This document shows positions 1 to 12,818 of a stretch of DNA of 64,000 nt, in pieces. The translations under genes were made by a program, and so were the position numbers. The DNA lies in NCBI GenBank assembly GCA_019022495.1, contig JAFEKR010000005.1, forward strand, positions 3,038,001 to 3,102,000, read 5' to 3'. Origin of the DNA: Epichloe hybrida (taxonomy: Eukaryota > Ascomycota > Sordariomycetes > Hypocreales > Clavicipitaceae). Below the pieces are notes generated by a model. The model was not told the DNA's origin and did no database searches. It saw only the letters and a program-made list of their open reading frames with translations. Position 1 is the stretch's first letter, and each line of letters begins with the position of its first letter.

Positions 1-3000
1 TTAGGAATAACTATTCTTATAAAGAGATAATTACTTATATTTATTAGCGCTTTAAGATAGAAAGCAACTAGTAATTCTATTACTATAAGTAAAGTAATAT
101 AATACTAAAGAGCATAATTAAGAAGAACCCTAATAAAAGCAAGCTTAAGTGCCTTAAGATTATATTATTAACCCTTAAGAAAATCCATAAAGGCCTATAC
201 CTTGCTAAGATAGTAGATACTAAACTCTACAAGTAAGCCTTAAATACCATAGCTAGTGTGCCTAAATATTAGATAGTAAAATACATATACTTCGCAGGCT
301 TTAAAAGTCTTACTAGAGACCTTCACAAGGTAATTACTATTACGGAATTAAATAAGAAGTCCTCCTAATACCTTTAGTACTAATAAGGAGACCCTCTAAA
401 AGCTATATTTACTAATTATTAGTATAGATAACGATCCCGTGGTAGAGGAAGCTATTATAAACAAAGCCCTAGGCTAAGCACTAAGCACTACTTTATATAT
501 AGTAAGAGTAGCTACTAGTCTTCTAATCACTCCGCTAAAGAATATTAAAAGAAGAAAGACTACTAGTAGGCTAGTAATACACACTATACACCCCCTTTAA
601 AGAAGAGATTCTAAGTATTCCTTACTTCCTACAAAGAGTAGAATAAGGATAAGCCTAATAAAGGCTTAGGTAAGAATTAGGAAGCATATCTTATAGCTTA
701 TATAGAAGATAAGGATAATAATAATAATATTAAGGAGCTACTATTAATAGTATATCTAAGTATTACATAATTCTTCTACTCTAGATTATAGACTAACCAT
801 AACGCCACTAACATTAATATCCTCACAACCCTTAATAATCAAGCCTTCTAACACGCATTCCTTAGGCAGGAGCTCTATAAGCCACAAGAATGCAATAAAG
901 GCTTAATTTACTATATCTCTAAAAAACGCTATTCCAAAGAAGTCTTCAGAGAGATTATACCTAACACTAGCACTATAGGAAAGTTAACTATAGGAGAGGC
1001 ATAAGTAAAGGCTCTATTAAGATTAATACCTTTATTAAAGGTAACCCCTTATAAACCCTAAATTATTACATTTAGCGCTAGATTAGTAGTTACAAGAGGA
1101 ATCCTTTATATACCTATAGAACTTAGAGAGCTTAAATTCTACATCCTTAACATAGCTACCCTATTCCTCTTCTTAATTACTAATATAGATAATATATAAG
1201 TTAAGATTAATAACCTCGCTAACATACTTATCCAAGGTAATAAGACTATACCTATTATATAACAATAGGGCTATTCTTAGTAGTTACTAGAAGCAAGAGA
1301 AATAGTTACCTTCTATCTTTTAGAAAGAGATATCTGTTAATTACATCGTTAACTTAGTTACCCTTCTATTTAATAACTTACAAAGATCCTTCACTAAGCT
1401 AGTCATAAAGTTAAACGCCAGGTAATTAAGGAATTAACCAAAGTTTGCTACTATTACTAGATATATAAAAAGGCCCCTAGTTAATTCAAGTTCACAATTA
1501 AAGATAACCACAAATTCAACTACAAGATCATCGTTAATATTATGCAAATCAATAGCCGACTAGTACTTTACATCGTTAATTTAGCAATATTATTCTAGGT
1601 AGCCTAATTCCTTAATCTAAAGAAGCAGAAGGCTTAAGATATCTAGGATATAATCCACAAATATTAGATTAATACTTATCTCAGACCTCTAGATTAGATT
1701 ATTTACAATGCTAGTAACAACTTCGCTTCCACTAAATTCAGGTATTATGCTTAATTAATATTAATTAAGACTAATAAGATGCTAATTAAAGCTTATAATA
1801 GTATTAGAAAGGTTAAGAGATATCACAGACCTCTACGCCAAGCCTATAATATTATCATAGACTTAATTAAAATAAAGCTCGCGCTAGAGTAACGCCTCCA
1901 AATAGCTATTAAGGCTATTAATAACTCTACAGGCCTAAATAGTATTATCCTAACTATACTAGTCTTTGGAGGCTACCTATAAATAATAGATAAGTTACTA
2001 CTAAGCATCTTTATTATTTAATATACTAAAGTAATTTACAAAGCTACTAATAAAGTTTACTACTATCTAGCTTTATAGTAAGTCTATAATGCTCTTAAAG
2101 CCTAGAATAGCCTTAATATAGCGCCTATATATTAGCTACCCTTATAGGCTAATATACATATATAAAGAGAAAAAGGTAGCTAGTATAGCCCTTATAAGCT
2201 ACTTACTACTAATAGAGAGACCTATACTATTAATATACCCTATAGCCTAGTAAAGTTCCGCTCTATAGTAGTAAAGCCCTATTATAAAGACCTATATATT
2301 ACAAAGGGACTAGAGTAGTAAGAGATAAAGCCTTATAATATACTAGAGTAGTAGAAGATAAAGCCTAGTAATATAGAGGAAGAAGTAACTATATAACTAA
2401 CTACTACTAATAAAAGAGATTCTCTAATAGAAGATAGTAAAGAGCTGTAAACACTAGCTAAGAGAAAGCAAGAGAGACTAAGAAAGGCCCTTATAGTATA
2501 ATTTATAAGTGTAAAAGAGTCTAATAAAGAGGCTTATAAAGCCTAAAAGGCCCTAAGGGGAAGCTATTAAGTTAAAGACTTATTACCATGCCCTAAAGGA
2601 ATAAAAATAAGAAAAAGAAGACCTTATAGCCCTAAGAAGGACATTAGCCTAGTTTAGCTTTATATACTTATAAATAAAGATTAAGAGGAGGCCTTTATCT
2701 AAGAGGTTATAACTAGAGGGATACTAAGCATAGTATTCCTTATAGTAAAGGAGGAGGCTAATTAGAACCTTACCCTTTAGCTTTGCTAAGAAGGAAGGAT
2801 TATAACCCTAGGAAAACCCTTTAAGTAGTCTAATTAAGCTAAGATTAACGCTTTACAAGCTTATAATGTGTTTAAATTTATTAAGTTTGACCTAGTAAAG
2901 CATGGAGGTTATAGAATCTTTAATTCTTGTATAGTTAGAGAGATTAAAGGCAAAGGAACGGACTTGCCATACGAGAAATCTTGTCTTATTATACAAGGCT

Positions 3001-4400
3001 ATAATAACAAAGGAAAGGAATTTATCCTAACGTAATCACTAACAATTTAACAAGCAAGCCAACGACTTATTGTAGCTATTGCTCTATTATTAAGAAAAAG
3101 AGGCATTTACCTTTAGATTCGTGATATTACGTAAGCTTACACTTAATCGCACACAATGCTAACGAGGCTAATTATCGTGAGACTGCTAAAGCAAATTACA
3201 TATCTCTTTCTAGAAGGGACTATAATTAAATTAATTAGACCTCTTTATAGGATTGCAGAGGCTAGAACCTACTAGTAAGCAATGTACTTCTATCACCATA
3301 GGGATAACCTTAATATAATAACTTTAACCTATAATCCCTGCTTATTAATTACAGCCCTAAATAATAAGAATCTCTTTGGTATTATTAGAATGCAAACCGA
3401 CGATATATTAGGCCTAAGCGATAATAACTTCTTCTAAAAAGAAGAGAAAGAGCTCTAGAAGGCTAATTTCATAGCTAAAGAAAAGCAATAATTAACTGCT
3501 AAGAACCCCCTTATCTTTAATAGCTATATCTTAACCTAGAACACTAATAATTTACTAATCTTAACCTAGAAAGGTTAGAGTTAGAAGATTAAGGAAGTTA
3601 ATCCTTAATCCTTAATAGTAAAGCAAAATTATATAAAGTAATAAGCGTAAGGAAGCTATATTATAACTATATATTAACTAGAGGCTTTGTACAACCTTTT
3701 AATTATAGCTTAACACTAAGAGCTCTCTAGGGAAGATATTATATGCCTTAATAAATGCCTTAAGTAGCAGATTAAGAATTAATAACACGGACTACAATAT
3801 ATTCCTTTAGTTCTTAAAGAGGTAAAGCTCTTTATGTTTGTAGATAGATTGCTTGCTAATAATAAGGATTTAAGCTCATAGATTAGATACGTGATTGTGA
3901 TTAGTAACGAGATAATGTAAGATAATAATACCTTCATTATAAAAGGCAATATTATTACGTATAGCTTAATAAAGAGCAAGAGAGTTACTTATAGCGTGCT
4001 TACCTTTAAGTTATATAGTATAGTTTAAGGCGTAGACATTACCTACGCGATTTCCACGACTTTACATTAGATCACGGATTAATTAAAAATGCCTTAAATT
4101 CCTATAATTCTCTGTACTAATTCTTTTTTGTTATATAAATATCTTATAAAGCTAGGAATTACAAAGGAGAAGAGACTAATAATTAATATTATAGCTTTTC
4201 GTTAATTGTATAAAAGGCATAAGATTTATAAAGTTAGATAGATTAATAGTAACGATAATCCGGCGGATGTAATAACAAAAGCATTGCTAAATTTATTACT
4301 TTCCTCTTTAATTAATTTAAATAAATTAACAATTTGTGTTAAAGAATAGGTAAAGAGACCTGCGATGTTAGGAAACAGGAGCTTAGGCAAGGAATAATAG
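1..4400 (+). pseudogene. Copia-like gag-pol polyprotein remnant (B0)
   Basis: Conceptual reading with RIP stops ignored gives one long gag-pol. A gag zinc knuckle of the form CX2CX4HX4H lies near 484-545, with cysteines now read as Tyr. Protease and integrase regions follow to about 2300. RT has the motif M-QTDD at 3393-3404, still intact here. RNase H has the pattern FVD..LANNKDLSS near 3838-3880 and a terminal NDNPADVITKA segment near 4254-4283. Canonical Ty1/Copia RT has YVDD and an RNase H of the type GYSDADWAGD, so this is a divergent fungal Copia lineage. The many internal stops exclude a working protein. B0 keeps both RT aspartates while B1, B2 and B4 have lost one or both. Confidence 0.85.
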
Positions 4401-4544
4401 ATTAATTCAATTAACCAATGCTACGACGGCTAATTAGAGCAGCGGATTCCCATTAAGGGATCCACTAGTGTATACTTTCCTTTAATCTAATTTTTATTAC
4501 GTTTTTAAGCTCTTTAGCTATAAAGGAAAAAGAGAGATTGCTAG

Positions 4545-4797
4545 TGTTAATTCCTTTAGATCTTTATTGGTTTAATTGTAGCTAAAGACTAGACTAATTG
4601 TGGGTCTAGCGCGATGCACGCGATATGATTAGCTGTATTAATTCGCCACCCCCTTTTATGCCTTATATACGGATTTCGCTTACTTTTCTAGCATCTAGAC
4701 TTTCCCTCTCTTCTTCCTCTTTCCTAGCTATCTAACTATCATTGACTTCAATTTATACGGGATTTATTACCTGCGCAGGACCTTGGTGCATCCAACA
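4545..4797 (+). repeat. Family B LTR (3' LTR of B0)
   Basis: This 253-bp LTR begins TGTTAATTCC and ends GCATCCAACA, so it has TG...CA ends. Related copies of 253-258 bp lie at 23979-24231, 37598-37850, 39477-39733, 45825-46081 and 49710-49967 on the opposite strand. In coding sense it holds a TATA-like TTATATAC at 4663-4670, a plausible pol II promoter. An inverted CCAAT-type site (ATTGGCTG) is preserved in better copies and decayed here. CpG-rich bits such as GCGCGATGCACGCG survive RIP in most copies. Confidence 0.9.
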
Positions 4798-4855
4798 CTT
4801 ATAATAAACAAGGAATTAGCGCTAGATAAAAACCCTAAAAAAGCCCTTACATTCC
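4798..4855. other. 58-bp interval between B0 and A1
   Basis: Short AT-rich DNA between the B0 LTR and the A1 insertion. Its last five bases (ATTCC, 4851-4855) are the A1 target-site duplication, so it was once continuous with 11,571 onward, the MULE-like remnant. No feature is recognisable in it. Confidence 0.6.
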
Positions 4856-5162
4856 TGTTGGATTCACAGGGTATTGAATTCAATGTAATACAGTCGTGAG
4901 CCCGAAGAATAGTATTGTCATTGATTATCTATTCTAGGCTACGTTGTCTGTTGTTATAATTAATTAAGTTATAGGAAAAGAGAGGTAAAAAGCTAGAAGT
5001 TATAATACATAAAGGGAAAAGAGGTTACGCGTTTATGTCCTTATATTTCCTAGCTAATTAACATGCTAGGTTATGGGTTACGTATAGGGTCCGCGCGCAG
5101 CCTAAGCTTTTGCTAGGTAATTACAGCTATGACACGCGATTAATTTCACCTTTGTTCTAACA
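4856..5162 (-). repeat. Family A LTR (3' LTR of A1)
   Basis: 307 bp, beginning TGTTGGATTCACAGGG and ending TTTGTTCTAACA on the plus strand. It pairs with 11259-11565, and the two differ mainly by transitions. In coding sense it starts TGTTAGAACAAAGGTGATAT, which resembles the start of the family D LTR (TGTTAGAACAAGCATGATAT), so A and D are sister families. Confidence 0.92.
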
Positions 5163-5599
5163 CTAGAACTTCTCTCTTTTAATATAATTATTAACATGTG
5201 ATATTAATTGTAGAAATAAAAAAGAAAAGATAGATTAAGAATGTAATTAATAGGGGATATAAGGAAAAGAACTTATAGCCTATCTAGGCATATAGTTACT
5301 AATAAAAGGGAAATAATAATCTTACTTAGCCTATAAGCCTATGTAAGGATAAGTAAGTCCTTCTAAATCCCTTCTTTTCCTTAAACTAATATATATACTA
5401 TACCTTAGCGTGTATATAATATCTTCCTCCTTCTTAGTAATACCTTTATCCTCCTACACACTACTATTAATTTCTATAGTCTACTAGGAGGGCCTAGTAG
5501 GCTAGCGTGGTTATAGCCGCCATGGATATTAACTATAAGGGCGTAAATCCCCTACGTATTACTATCTTATCCCTATGGCTACCCTCCTAGAGAATTACC

Positions 5600-8500
5600 T
5601 TTTTCCCTTACTATATATATGTTACACGTAAGTAACCTATCCCTCTATCTAGATAGTTATCTGGTTAGTTAAGATAAAGCTCTTAAGGGCCTTATTAGGT
5701 AATGCCTTTATAAAGGCATTAGCTAGGTTATTCTCTTTATTAATCTATCAAATCTTGCAGAGTTCTTAGCGTTTATATAACTATTAAAGGGCTATAATAT
5801 TAATTATTAAGCGTTTCTCCTTTATTATACTAAGCTTAATAAGGCACTTATATAAGGAGTATAAATCCGTATATATAATAACTAGGATCTTTAGGAGCTT
5901 TAGTTAGTTAGTAACTAAGTTTAGGGTGGTTATAATTACATAAGCTATATTAACACTAGCTACTATACTATAGACTTCTAAGGTAAGCATGCTTTATATA
6001 ACTCTCTTACTCTTTATTAAGCTAAAGTGTATAATATTACCTTTAATTATAAACTTACTATTAGTATAGTCTTTATTCGCTAGGATAAGTATATATCCTA
6101 GTTATAAGAATAGGTCCTAGTTATTAGTAAAGGATTTATTTATAAAGGTAAAGAGCTTTGCCTTCTTAAGGTTAATTAGGATAAACATTAGACCTCTCTC
6201 TAGGTAATTTATCTACCACTTTAGGCAGTAATTAAGGGCTTTTACATCCTCTAGGGTTAGCTCCTAGTATTATATAGTAATAGATAGGTTAAAGTAAGCC
6301 TCTAGTTAGTAAATTAAGGTAATATAAGCGCCTTAGGCCCTCTGCTTAATATATTTGCGCTTTAAGTTAGTTATTAGAACTACCTTTAACTTATTACTCT
6401 GCCCTTTCTACTAGATCTTAATAGTATTATTCTTTAGTAAGATAATACTACTATTAAACGTAAGAGGGCAGTCCTAAGTTAGGAATTACTTTAGCTTTAT
6501 ATTAAAGCTTACTATAGTAAGCTAGGTCTTTTCCTTCTTAGAGAACTTCTTATCTAAGAGGCTAATTATATTATTAGTCTATATTCTAACGTAGGTAAAG
6601 TTAGGGCTTTTCTTTATAGTTATAAGTAAGCAGGGATTATACATAGAGGTTTCTATCTAGAGATTCTCTTTGTAATACTTATAATACATAACTTACTAGT
6701 ATGTTCCTACCTCTGCGAGCTTATAAAGGGGTTTTATAACCCTTAAGATTATACTAGGCAAGTAAAGATGCCATATCTAAATTAGCAAGCGCGCTAGGAT
6801 TAGCTACTCTAGCAATATACAGGCCTGTATATAAGCCTAATAGATATCCCTTAGCTAGATAAGGAATTTCCTTAATCTTATAGATAGGGCTATCACAAGG
6901 ATAAGACATTAGCTTGCGCGTTAAATCGTTAGGGCCTATGTAAGAATAGCTTATTTCCCTTTATCCTTATACCCTTAGATTATAAGGCATGACTTTTTAT
7001 AGGGTTTTATTATCTTACCCTTAATCTTATTAATAATCCAGGAATTAAAGATTCAAATTCCACTATGTTTTTCCTTATTAAATATAATAAATTTAAACAC
7101 ACCTTACTTAATTAGAGCATTGATTTTCACTTTTGTTAATAGCTTAAAAGGTTTGCTAGGGGTCTTAATAATTCCTTCCTTATATAGCTTAATTATAAGA
7201 GCTAGGTTACTATATTCTTTTACTAATAGGAAGGTATTAGTACCTTAAGGTATTATAAGAGAGTTCTTCTATAGCCTTCTATGTCCTTGCTTTAGTAGTA
7301 TTAGTAGCACTATATTCTTATTATAGGCCTCTTACCCTTTTTCTCCTTTCTCTTTACTAGGCTCCGCTATTTTCTTTACACTAGGATTATTATAGTAAGG
7401 CTTAATAGATATTAACCTAAAGGTCTTTAGGCCTCTAGGTATATTAAGTATATAGCTCTCTCTAGTAATTACTAGTAGCTTATATAGACCTACCTATCCC
7501 TTGCTTTCTCGCTAAACCTTAACCTTTAATCTAAGTAGTAAGCTAAGGGTCTTTAAGGTATCTAGGCTATTACGTTTAGTAAGGGCCTTATTAACCTTCT
7601 AGATAGTGTAAAGTCTCTTAATCTCTTTAGTAGCTTTCTATACTATAATTACACACTATATAATATTAGGTAATAGTAAGGACTTACTTATTATGCATAG
7701 GTAAGCTCTAAAGATAAGGAGGGTTAGGATAAGACTATTAGGGCCTATAGTGTTATTTAGGGCCTTAATTACTATTTAAAGGGTAATAGGTTCTAGCATT
7801 ATAAGGCATTTGCATCTAATTATATTATAGGCTCTTTAAAGCAGCCTATAATACCTTTTAACCTTCCCTATACTATAGTGTGCCTTAATAGGGACTTTCT
7901 TAATTAAAATTAATATTAAAGCTACGAATTATCTAAATTTATTACTATGGAAGTTTATTCTAGTGTCTATAATAATAAAGTCTAGGGGGCCTAGGTAAGC
8001 ATTAATCTAGTATATTCGGAGGGCTTCCTAGGTTATTTTCGTAGAGATATTATTAAGGAATTTCGCTATATTAAACGCTATGGCTATATCTATAGCGTGA
8101 AGTATAGGGTAGTTGCTATCTAGGTAAAAGATATTTACTATTACTTTATAATTAAAGCTATACTTATTCTTAAGGGTAAACTTAAAGTAATTAGGGCTAT
8201 CTACGTATATTTAGTATTAGTAGCAGATTCTTATTAGCTCCCTAATAGCTTTAATATTAATATCATACCCTAATCTATAGAGAACCTTATGTAAACGTTA
8301 GATTAATAGATACCTAAAGCGGTAATATAATTGCCATAGCTTGCTTTCTATAAGGTAGCTCTAAGCAACTACTTCTTCTTTCTATGTAAGAAGCATCTAG
8401 GCATAGCCTTATTTATATATAATAGGGACTTTAATATTTCCTTGTTATAGTATGTTCTTAGAGATATTAAAGTTAATCTTTAGATAGTTTATATTATTAA

Positions 8501-10700
8501 GGGATAAGAGAAATAGAGTGTTTATAGGGATAACCTAAAAGAGGATATTTCTAAAGGGAGTTAGCACTATAGCTACTCTAAGCGTAATAATCAGGTCTCC
8601 TACGCCAAACCTAACTAATGCCTTTTTCTCTATTAATTCATTAAGCTATAATATAAGCATCTGACGTTGCAAAGCAAGGAATTAAGGGTGCCCTACTGTA
8701 GAGAACTTTGCGGCTCCTGTATTAGGCATGATCCCTTAGAATATCGTATAGGAATAGCGATTTTCTAACATAAACATCACTAGGGCTTTGTTTATAAGTT
8801 CTTACTAAAAGGGGTTTTCTTTGCTTAGACTATAATAAGCTGCTTGCCTTATTAGGAATTAAACTATTCTTTTGCTATTAATCTAGGTTCTATAAGTAAA
8901 GAAGCTTATAGGTACTAGCCTATTTATATTATTAGGGCTATTATTAAATCTAATGCTCTTTATATACTAAGCGATTTTATTATTAATAAGGGGTTAGGAC
9001 TTATATTCTCCCTTATACTAAGTAAGGAATAAATAATATAAGTTATTAGTTAGATTCATAAGGTAGTAGTTCTTAAAGCGTTAAAACGCCTTCTTATAGT
9101 CCTCTTTAGGGTGCTTAGATAACTAGCATCCTTCCTTACTATATACATAGCACTTCTTTATATAAGGAGTACCTTCTCTTCCTTATAGTTTTAAGGGGTA
9201 TTAGGTCTCTTTTCTATTCCTATTATATCTTTAGTTAGTCTAGAATTACTCTAGGGTTATAGCTTTAGTTAAAAACTATTAATAGTTTTTTTTCTCTTCC
9301 TTAATAAGATAAAGGGTTATTCTAATCTGTTCACAGAACTCTTATAGTCTATCCAGCGGATTTATAATCGCTCCTCTGTACTCTAGAATACTATAATAGG
9401 CTCTAATAAGTTAATTTTAGAGTGCCCTTTTAGTTTAGCTTACTTTAGGCACTACTTATTATAAGATAGCTAGTCTTTCTATAAGTTTATTAAAGTATTT
9501 AATTATTAACTTACTTAGGTTATTATTTACTATTCCTTATAAGGAAGTATTATTCTACTCTAGTAAATATCTTTACTATATATCCTTAGTTTTAAATCAT
9601 TCTCTTATATAGCTAATAAGCATAGGGAGATCTTATAGTTATCTAGGTTTAGAGAGGTAATTTATATAGTATTATAGTGCTTTACCTTTAAGTATAACCT
9701 TAAAAGCATAACTAGCTTATTTAGGCTAGATATTAAGTAACTTATACTTCCTATAGAATATTTAAAGCTTTAATTTAAGAATATTATAGTTATTAGCGCT
9801 ATAGAGTTACTCTTTAGGGTATACCTTAGATAGGTTAATAATTTACTTTAGTAAGGGTCTCTAGGTCTATAGGGGTCCTCTAGGTATTTCCCTTTATATC
9901 TATAGAAGGGGTAGTAAGGTCTTTAGGAAGTAAGAGGGTAGCTTTGTAAGTAATACCCTTAGGGCTTATTATTCCCTCTAATCCTCCTCCTCCTTATATT
10001 AGGAAGGAGGAATTATAGCTCTTTAAGCTATGCTAATAAGGGCACTACTAGCCCTAGATAGTATAGGTTACCTCTATTAGTAACTCTCCTACTTAGGGGC
10101 ATTATTAGTAGTATTACTAGGGTAATTAACCTTCCTAGGGGAGATTAACTAGGCCTTCCTAGAGGGGATTAACTTAGTTTTCCTAAGGGAGTCTAGCTTA
10201 TTAATCCTTTTAATAGTAATTATACTAATAAACAGGGTAATAAGGTAGGTTACCTAGTTCTAATATTACTATTATCTAGTAGATTATAAAAGAACTCTTT
10301 ATTCTATAGGTTCTTTTAAAAGCCTATATACTTCTTCCTAGCCTCTTTAATTTCTTTAAGAGTCTAAAATCTGAATTTTTCTTAGTTTACTACTTCTTTA
10401 AGGTTATTTACTATCTTAGTGCCTCTTCTAATAGTTATATACACTCTATTATAAAGAAAATAGTCTTAAAGTCCGTTCTATAAAAGGTCTCTTCCTTCCG
10501 CGAACTTATCCCTTAACTATTTATAGAAGTTATTACTAAATTCAGAGAATAGTATTCTTTTAAATAACCCTTACTCCTTGTATTATTTGGTTTTTATAAG
10601 GATGTAAAGACTTATTTCCTTAGGTATTATTATCTCTTTATGTTTAGAATTTCCTATTCGTTAGAGTAGTTTTTCTATAATATATTATTAAAGCCTTATA
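5600..10700 (-). pseudogene. Copia-like gag-pol remnant (A1)
   Basis: A heavily stopped polyprotein on the minus strand, identified by collinearity with A2. The RT motif that reads QTDD in B0 reads stop-T-N-N here, near 6566-6577. The Gln codon became TAG and both catalytic Asp codons became Asn, all explainable by C-to-T or G-to-A change. RNase H with the KLFTFINKSF..N pattern lies near 6130-6160 on the complement. No internal ORF is long enough to suggest expression. Confidence 0.8.
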
Positions 10701-11258
10701 AAGATATAAGGGTATAGGTTAGTGTAAATAGAGGTTTTTCCTTTATTAAGGTATTTATTATTATCTCCTGTTTTAACGCCTTCTATAGTATTATTATAGC
10801 TATTAGTCTTGCTAGGAACTTTAAATTAACTAGAGGTCCTAGATAGTCTAGGTGTATCTAATATTATAATTAATTAAGGGAGGTAGATCTTATGATATAA
10901 GGAGAAAAGGGGTATAACTATGATTATATAACGTATTTTGGATGTAAAGGATCATAAGGCAAGGCGGTTAACTTTAAATATATAATAGAACATATAATAA
11001 AGAAAGATAAGGGGATAGCTTAGCTACTAGCGTTAAACCTTTCTTTGTTATTTTAGAGTCTATATAAATATAGATATTAATACTAAAGTAAGAAGAGAGC
11101 TATATTATACCTTTCTATTAGCATAACTTATTATTAAACATAGCCCTCCTATTTTATAGGGCGAGTCGTTATTAGGTAAGCTGCCTTTTCTAATTAACCT
11201 TGCTAATCTATAGTGTTTAAAGACTACGTAGTTATTTATGAAGGTAACTACTAATTAG

Positions 11259-11565
11259 TGTTAGATTTATAGGGTATTGAATTTAATATAATACAGTCAT
11301 AAGCCCGAAGAATAGTATTATTATTGATTATTTATTCTAGGCTACGTTATCTGTTATTATGATTAATTAAGTTATAGGAAAAGAGAGGTAAAAAGCTAGA
11401 AGTTATAATACATAAAGGGAAAAGGGGTTACGCGTTTATGTCCTTATATTTCCTAGCTAATTAACATACTAGGTTATAGGTCACGTGTGGGGTCCGCGCG
11501 CGGCCCGAGCTTTTGCTAGGTAAATGCGGCTGCGACACGCGATTAATATCACCTTTGTTCTAACA
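11259..11565 (-). repeat. Family A LTR (5' LTR of A1)
   Basis: 307 bp, the partner of 4856-5162. It is followed directly by the target-site duplication ATTCC (11566-11570). More RIP change is visible at its left part (TGTTAGATTTATAGGG) than in the partner, while the CG-rich part (GTCCGCGCGCGGCC) is preserved. Confidence 0.92.
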
Positions 11566-11570
11566 ATTCC

Positions 11571-11950
11571 CTTATTACCCTTATAAGCTTATTATATTAT
11601 ATAGTATGCTTTACTAGCATCTTCTTTAGCGGTATACTAAGGATAAGAAGCTAATTTAGCTCTCTAAGGTTAACAAGCATTAGCACCAATATCGCAATAG
11701 TTTAAGCCCTAACATTAATTCTAGTAAAGATAATAATAATTCCTAGGCAGGACCATTTAATCCTATGCTAATATGAGGAAAAGGCAGGCCTAAGGGGGCT
11801 CTTAGGGTAGAGAAGAGGAATCTAATTACAGGGACCTTACACGAGCTATCTGCTTTTAAACGTGCCTAGGTAGCAGAGGCTAATAAGGTTTATAAGGCTT
11901 GTAATACCCTATAACTATAACCACCGCTTTTAATAGCACTTGCCGTAATT
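11571..11950 (+). pseudogene. Probable MULE (Mutator-like) transposase C-terminal remnant
   Basis: In one plus-strand frame there are two landmarks of fungal MULE transposase C-termini. One is an N-K-H-stop-H-Q-Y-R stretch at 11672-11695, where a Trp codon appears to have become TAG. The other is G-K-G-R-P-K-G-A-L at about 11777-11803. Both lie in the same frame about 100 bases apart. A1 interrupts the upstream part. The similarity is judged from remembered family features, not from a search, and the SWIM zinc-finger cysteines that should lie upstream are not clear. It could instead be another element's C-terminus. Confidence 0.45.
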
Positions 11951-12818
11951 AGTATAGTCTGAATAGCTTTATATAAGGTTATTAAAGTCCCTAATAATAT
12001 TAATAATAACCTATATGAGCCTAGCACGGAATATTATTAATCCTATAGGCATGTACTTAATAGGCTTGCTAATATTAACTCTAATAATGCCTTTACTAAT
12101 GCCTCTAATGCCTTAACACTAGAGATTTCAGATAATATTAAGGCTAATAACGTGGGAATAGTTACATAACAATGCAGTCTACTATCATAAGATGTATTAT
12201 GTATTAATTATTTATTTATATAAGACTTTTAAGCTGAATTATCATTATAATTACAAGAGAGGGTTATAGCAGAGGTAACGCTATAGGTAGAGATGATTTA
12301 GCTAGGGCAGGGGGTGGTTAGGGTAAGGGCGTGGTTAGACACTTAGTACAGAGCTACTATATAATTTACTATAGGCGGCTAGTATTAGTTATTATAGCTA
12401 GCGAATAGCTTTAAATATGTGGTTATAATTGTAATTATAATAATGTATGTGAATAGGAGAGGGAATTGCTATGGAAAAGGTTAGGCCTAACTATGGGGTT
12501 ATACGCAAAAATTTGCTGTGAGCCTGGTATTAGGTGCCAGCCACTACCAGCCACATTTAGGGGTGCTATTTACGCTTACGCGTTTGCTTGATAACCACGC
12601 CCTATAACTAATTGTAAGGTGCAATACAAGCGAGAGCTAGCATTAGTGGATCTTTTGGTCTAGTGGCTTACCTTGCACACCTTTAGGGTTCTGACAAAAT
12701 CTAGCTAAATTAGAAAGTGCAAGAAGAGAGGGGAAAGTAAGATAGTAATAGTTTTGTAATATAGTAGTACTATAATAAGCAAGGTTATTGATTTTTAATT
12801 TTTTTTGGGGTCATTGGT
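11951..12818. other. Mildly RIP-affected noncoding stretch
   Basis: Less AT-rich than the surroundings, with more surviving CpG. No credible ORF. It may be the 3' flank of the MULE-like element. At 12656-12666 there is a perfect pol III A-box match (TGGTCTAGTGG), followed 20 bases later by a poor B-box-like GGGTTCTGAC (12686-12695). This resembles a decayed tRNA-Glu-type fragment, but no cloverleaf was established. The 3' end runs into the E LTR. Confidence 0.4.

Larger units (their letters stand above)
1..4797 (+). mobile_element. Ty1/Copia-like element B0, 5'-truncated by window edge
   Basis: This is the 3' 4.8 kb of a family B LTR retrotransposon whose coding strand is plus. Its 5' LTR lies outside the window. 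Seen: degenerate gag, protease, integrase, RT and RNase H in Copia order, then a purine-rich tract (aaaggaaaaagagaga, about 4521-4536) and a 253-bp 3' LTR at 4545-4797. The sequence is collinear with B1, B2 and B4, which lie in the opposite orientation. The stops are mostly TAA/TAG at former Gln or Trp codons, as RIP would produce. The next bases (CTTAT, 4798-4802) would be the target-site duplication, but the other copy is out of view. Family assignment is confident and the element is dead. Confidence 0.9.
4856..11565 (-). mobile_element. Complete Ty1/Copia-like element A1
   Basis: A full-length 6710-bp LTR retrotransposon with coding strand minus. Its LTRs are 307 bp each (4856-5162 and 11259-11565). 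The target-site duplication is ATTCC at 4851-4855 and 11566-11570. The internal region is the reverse complement of A2 (15249-22054) with independent RIP-type changes. In minus orientation gag lies about 10700-8820, protease about 8800-8500, integrase about 8500-7700 and RT/RNase H about 7150-5700. The primer-site motif (CTAATTAGTAGTTACC in coding sense) abuts the LTR at 11258. No reading frame survives. Confidence 0.92.

Noticed and set aside
3779..3979. 66-codon ORF on the minus strand, with a relative at 40290-40499
   Set aside because: Antisense shadow of the RNase H region of family B. It recurs in other B copies only because they are the same repeat.
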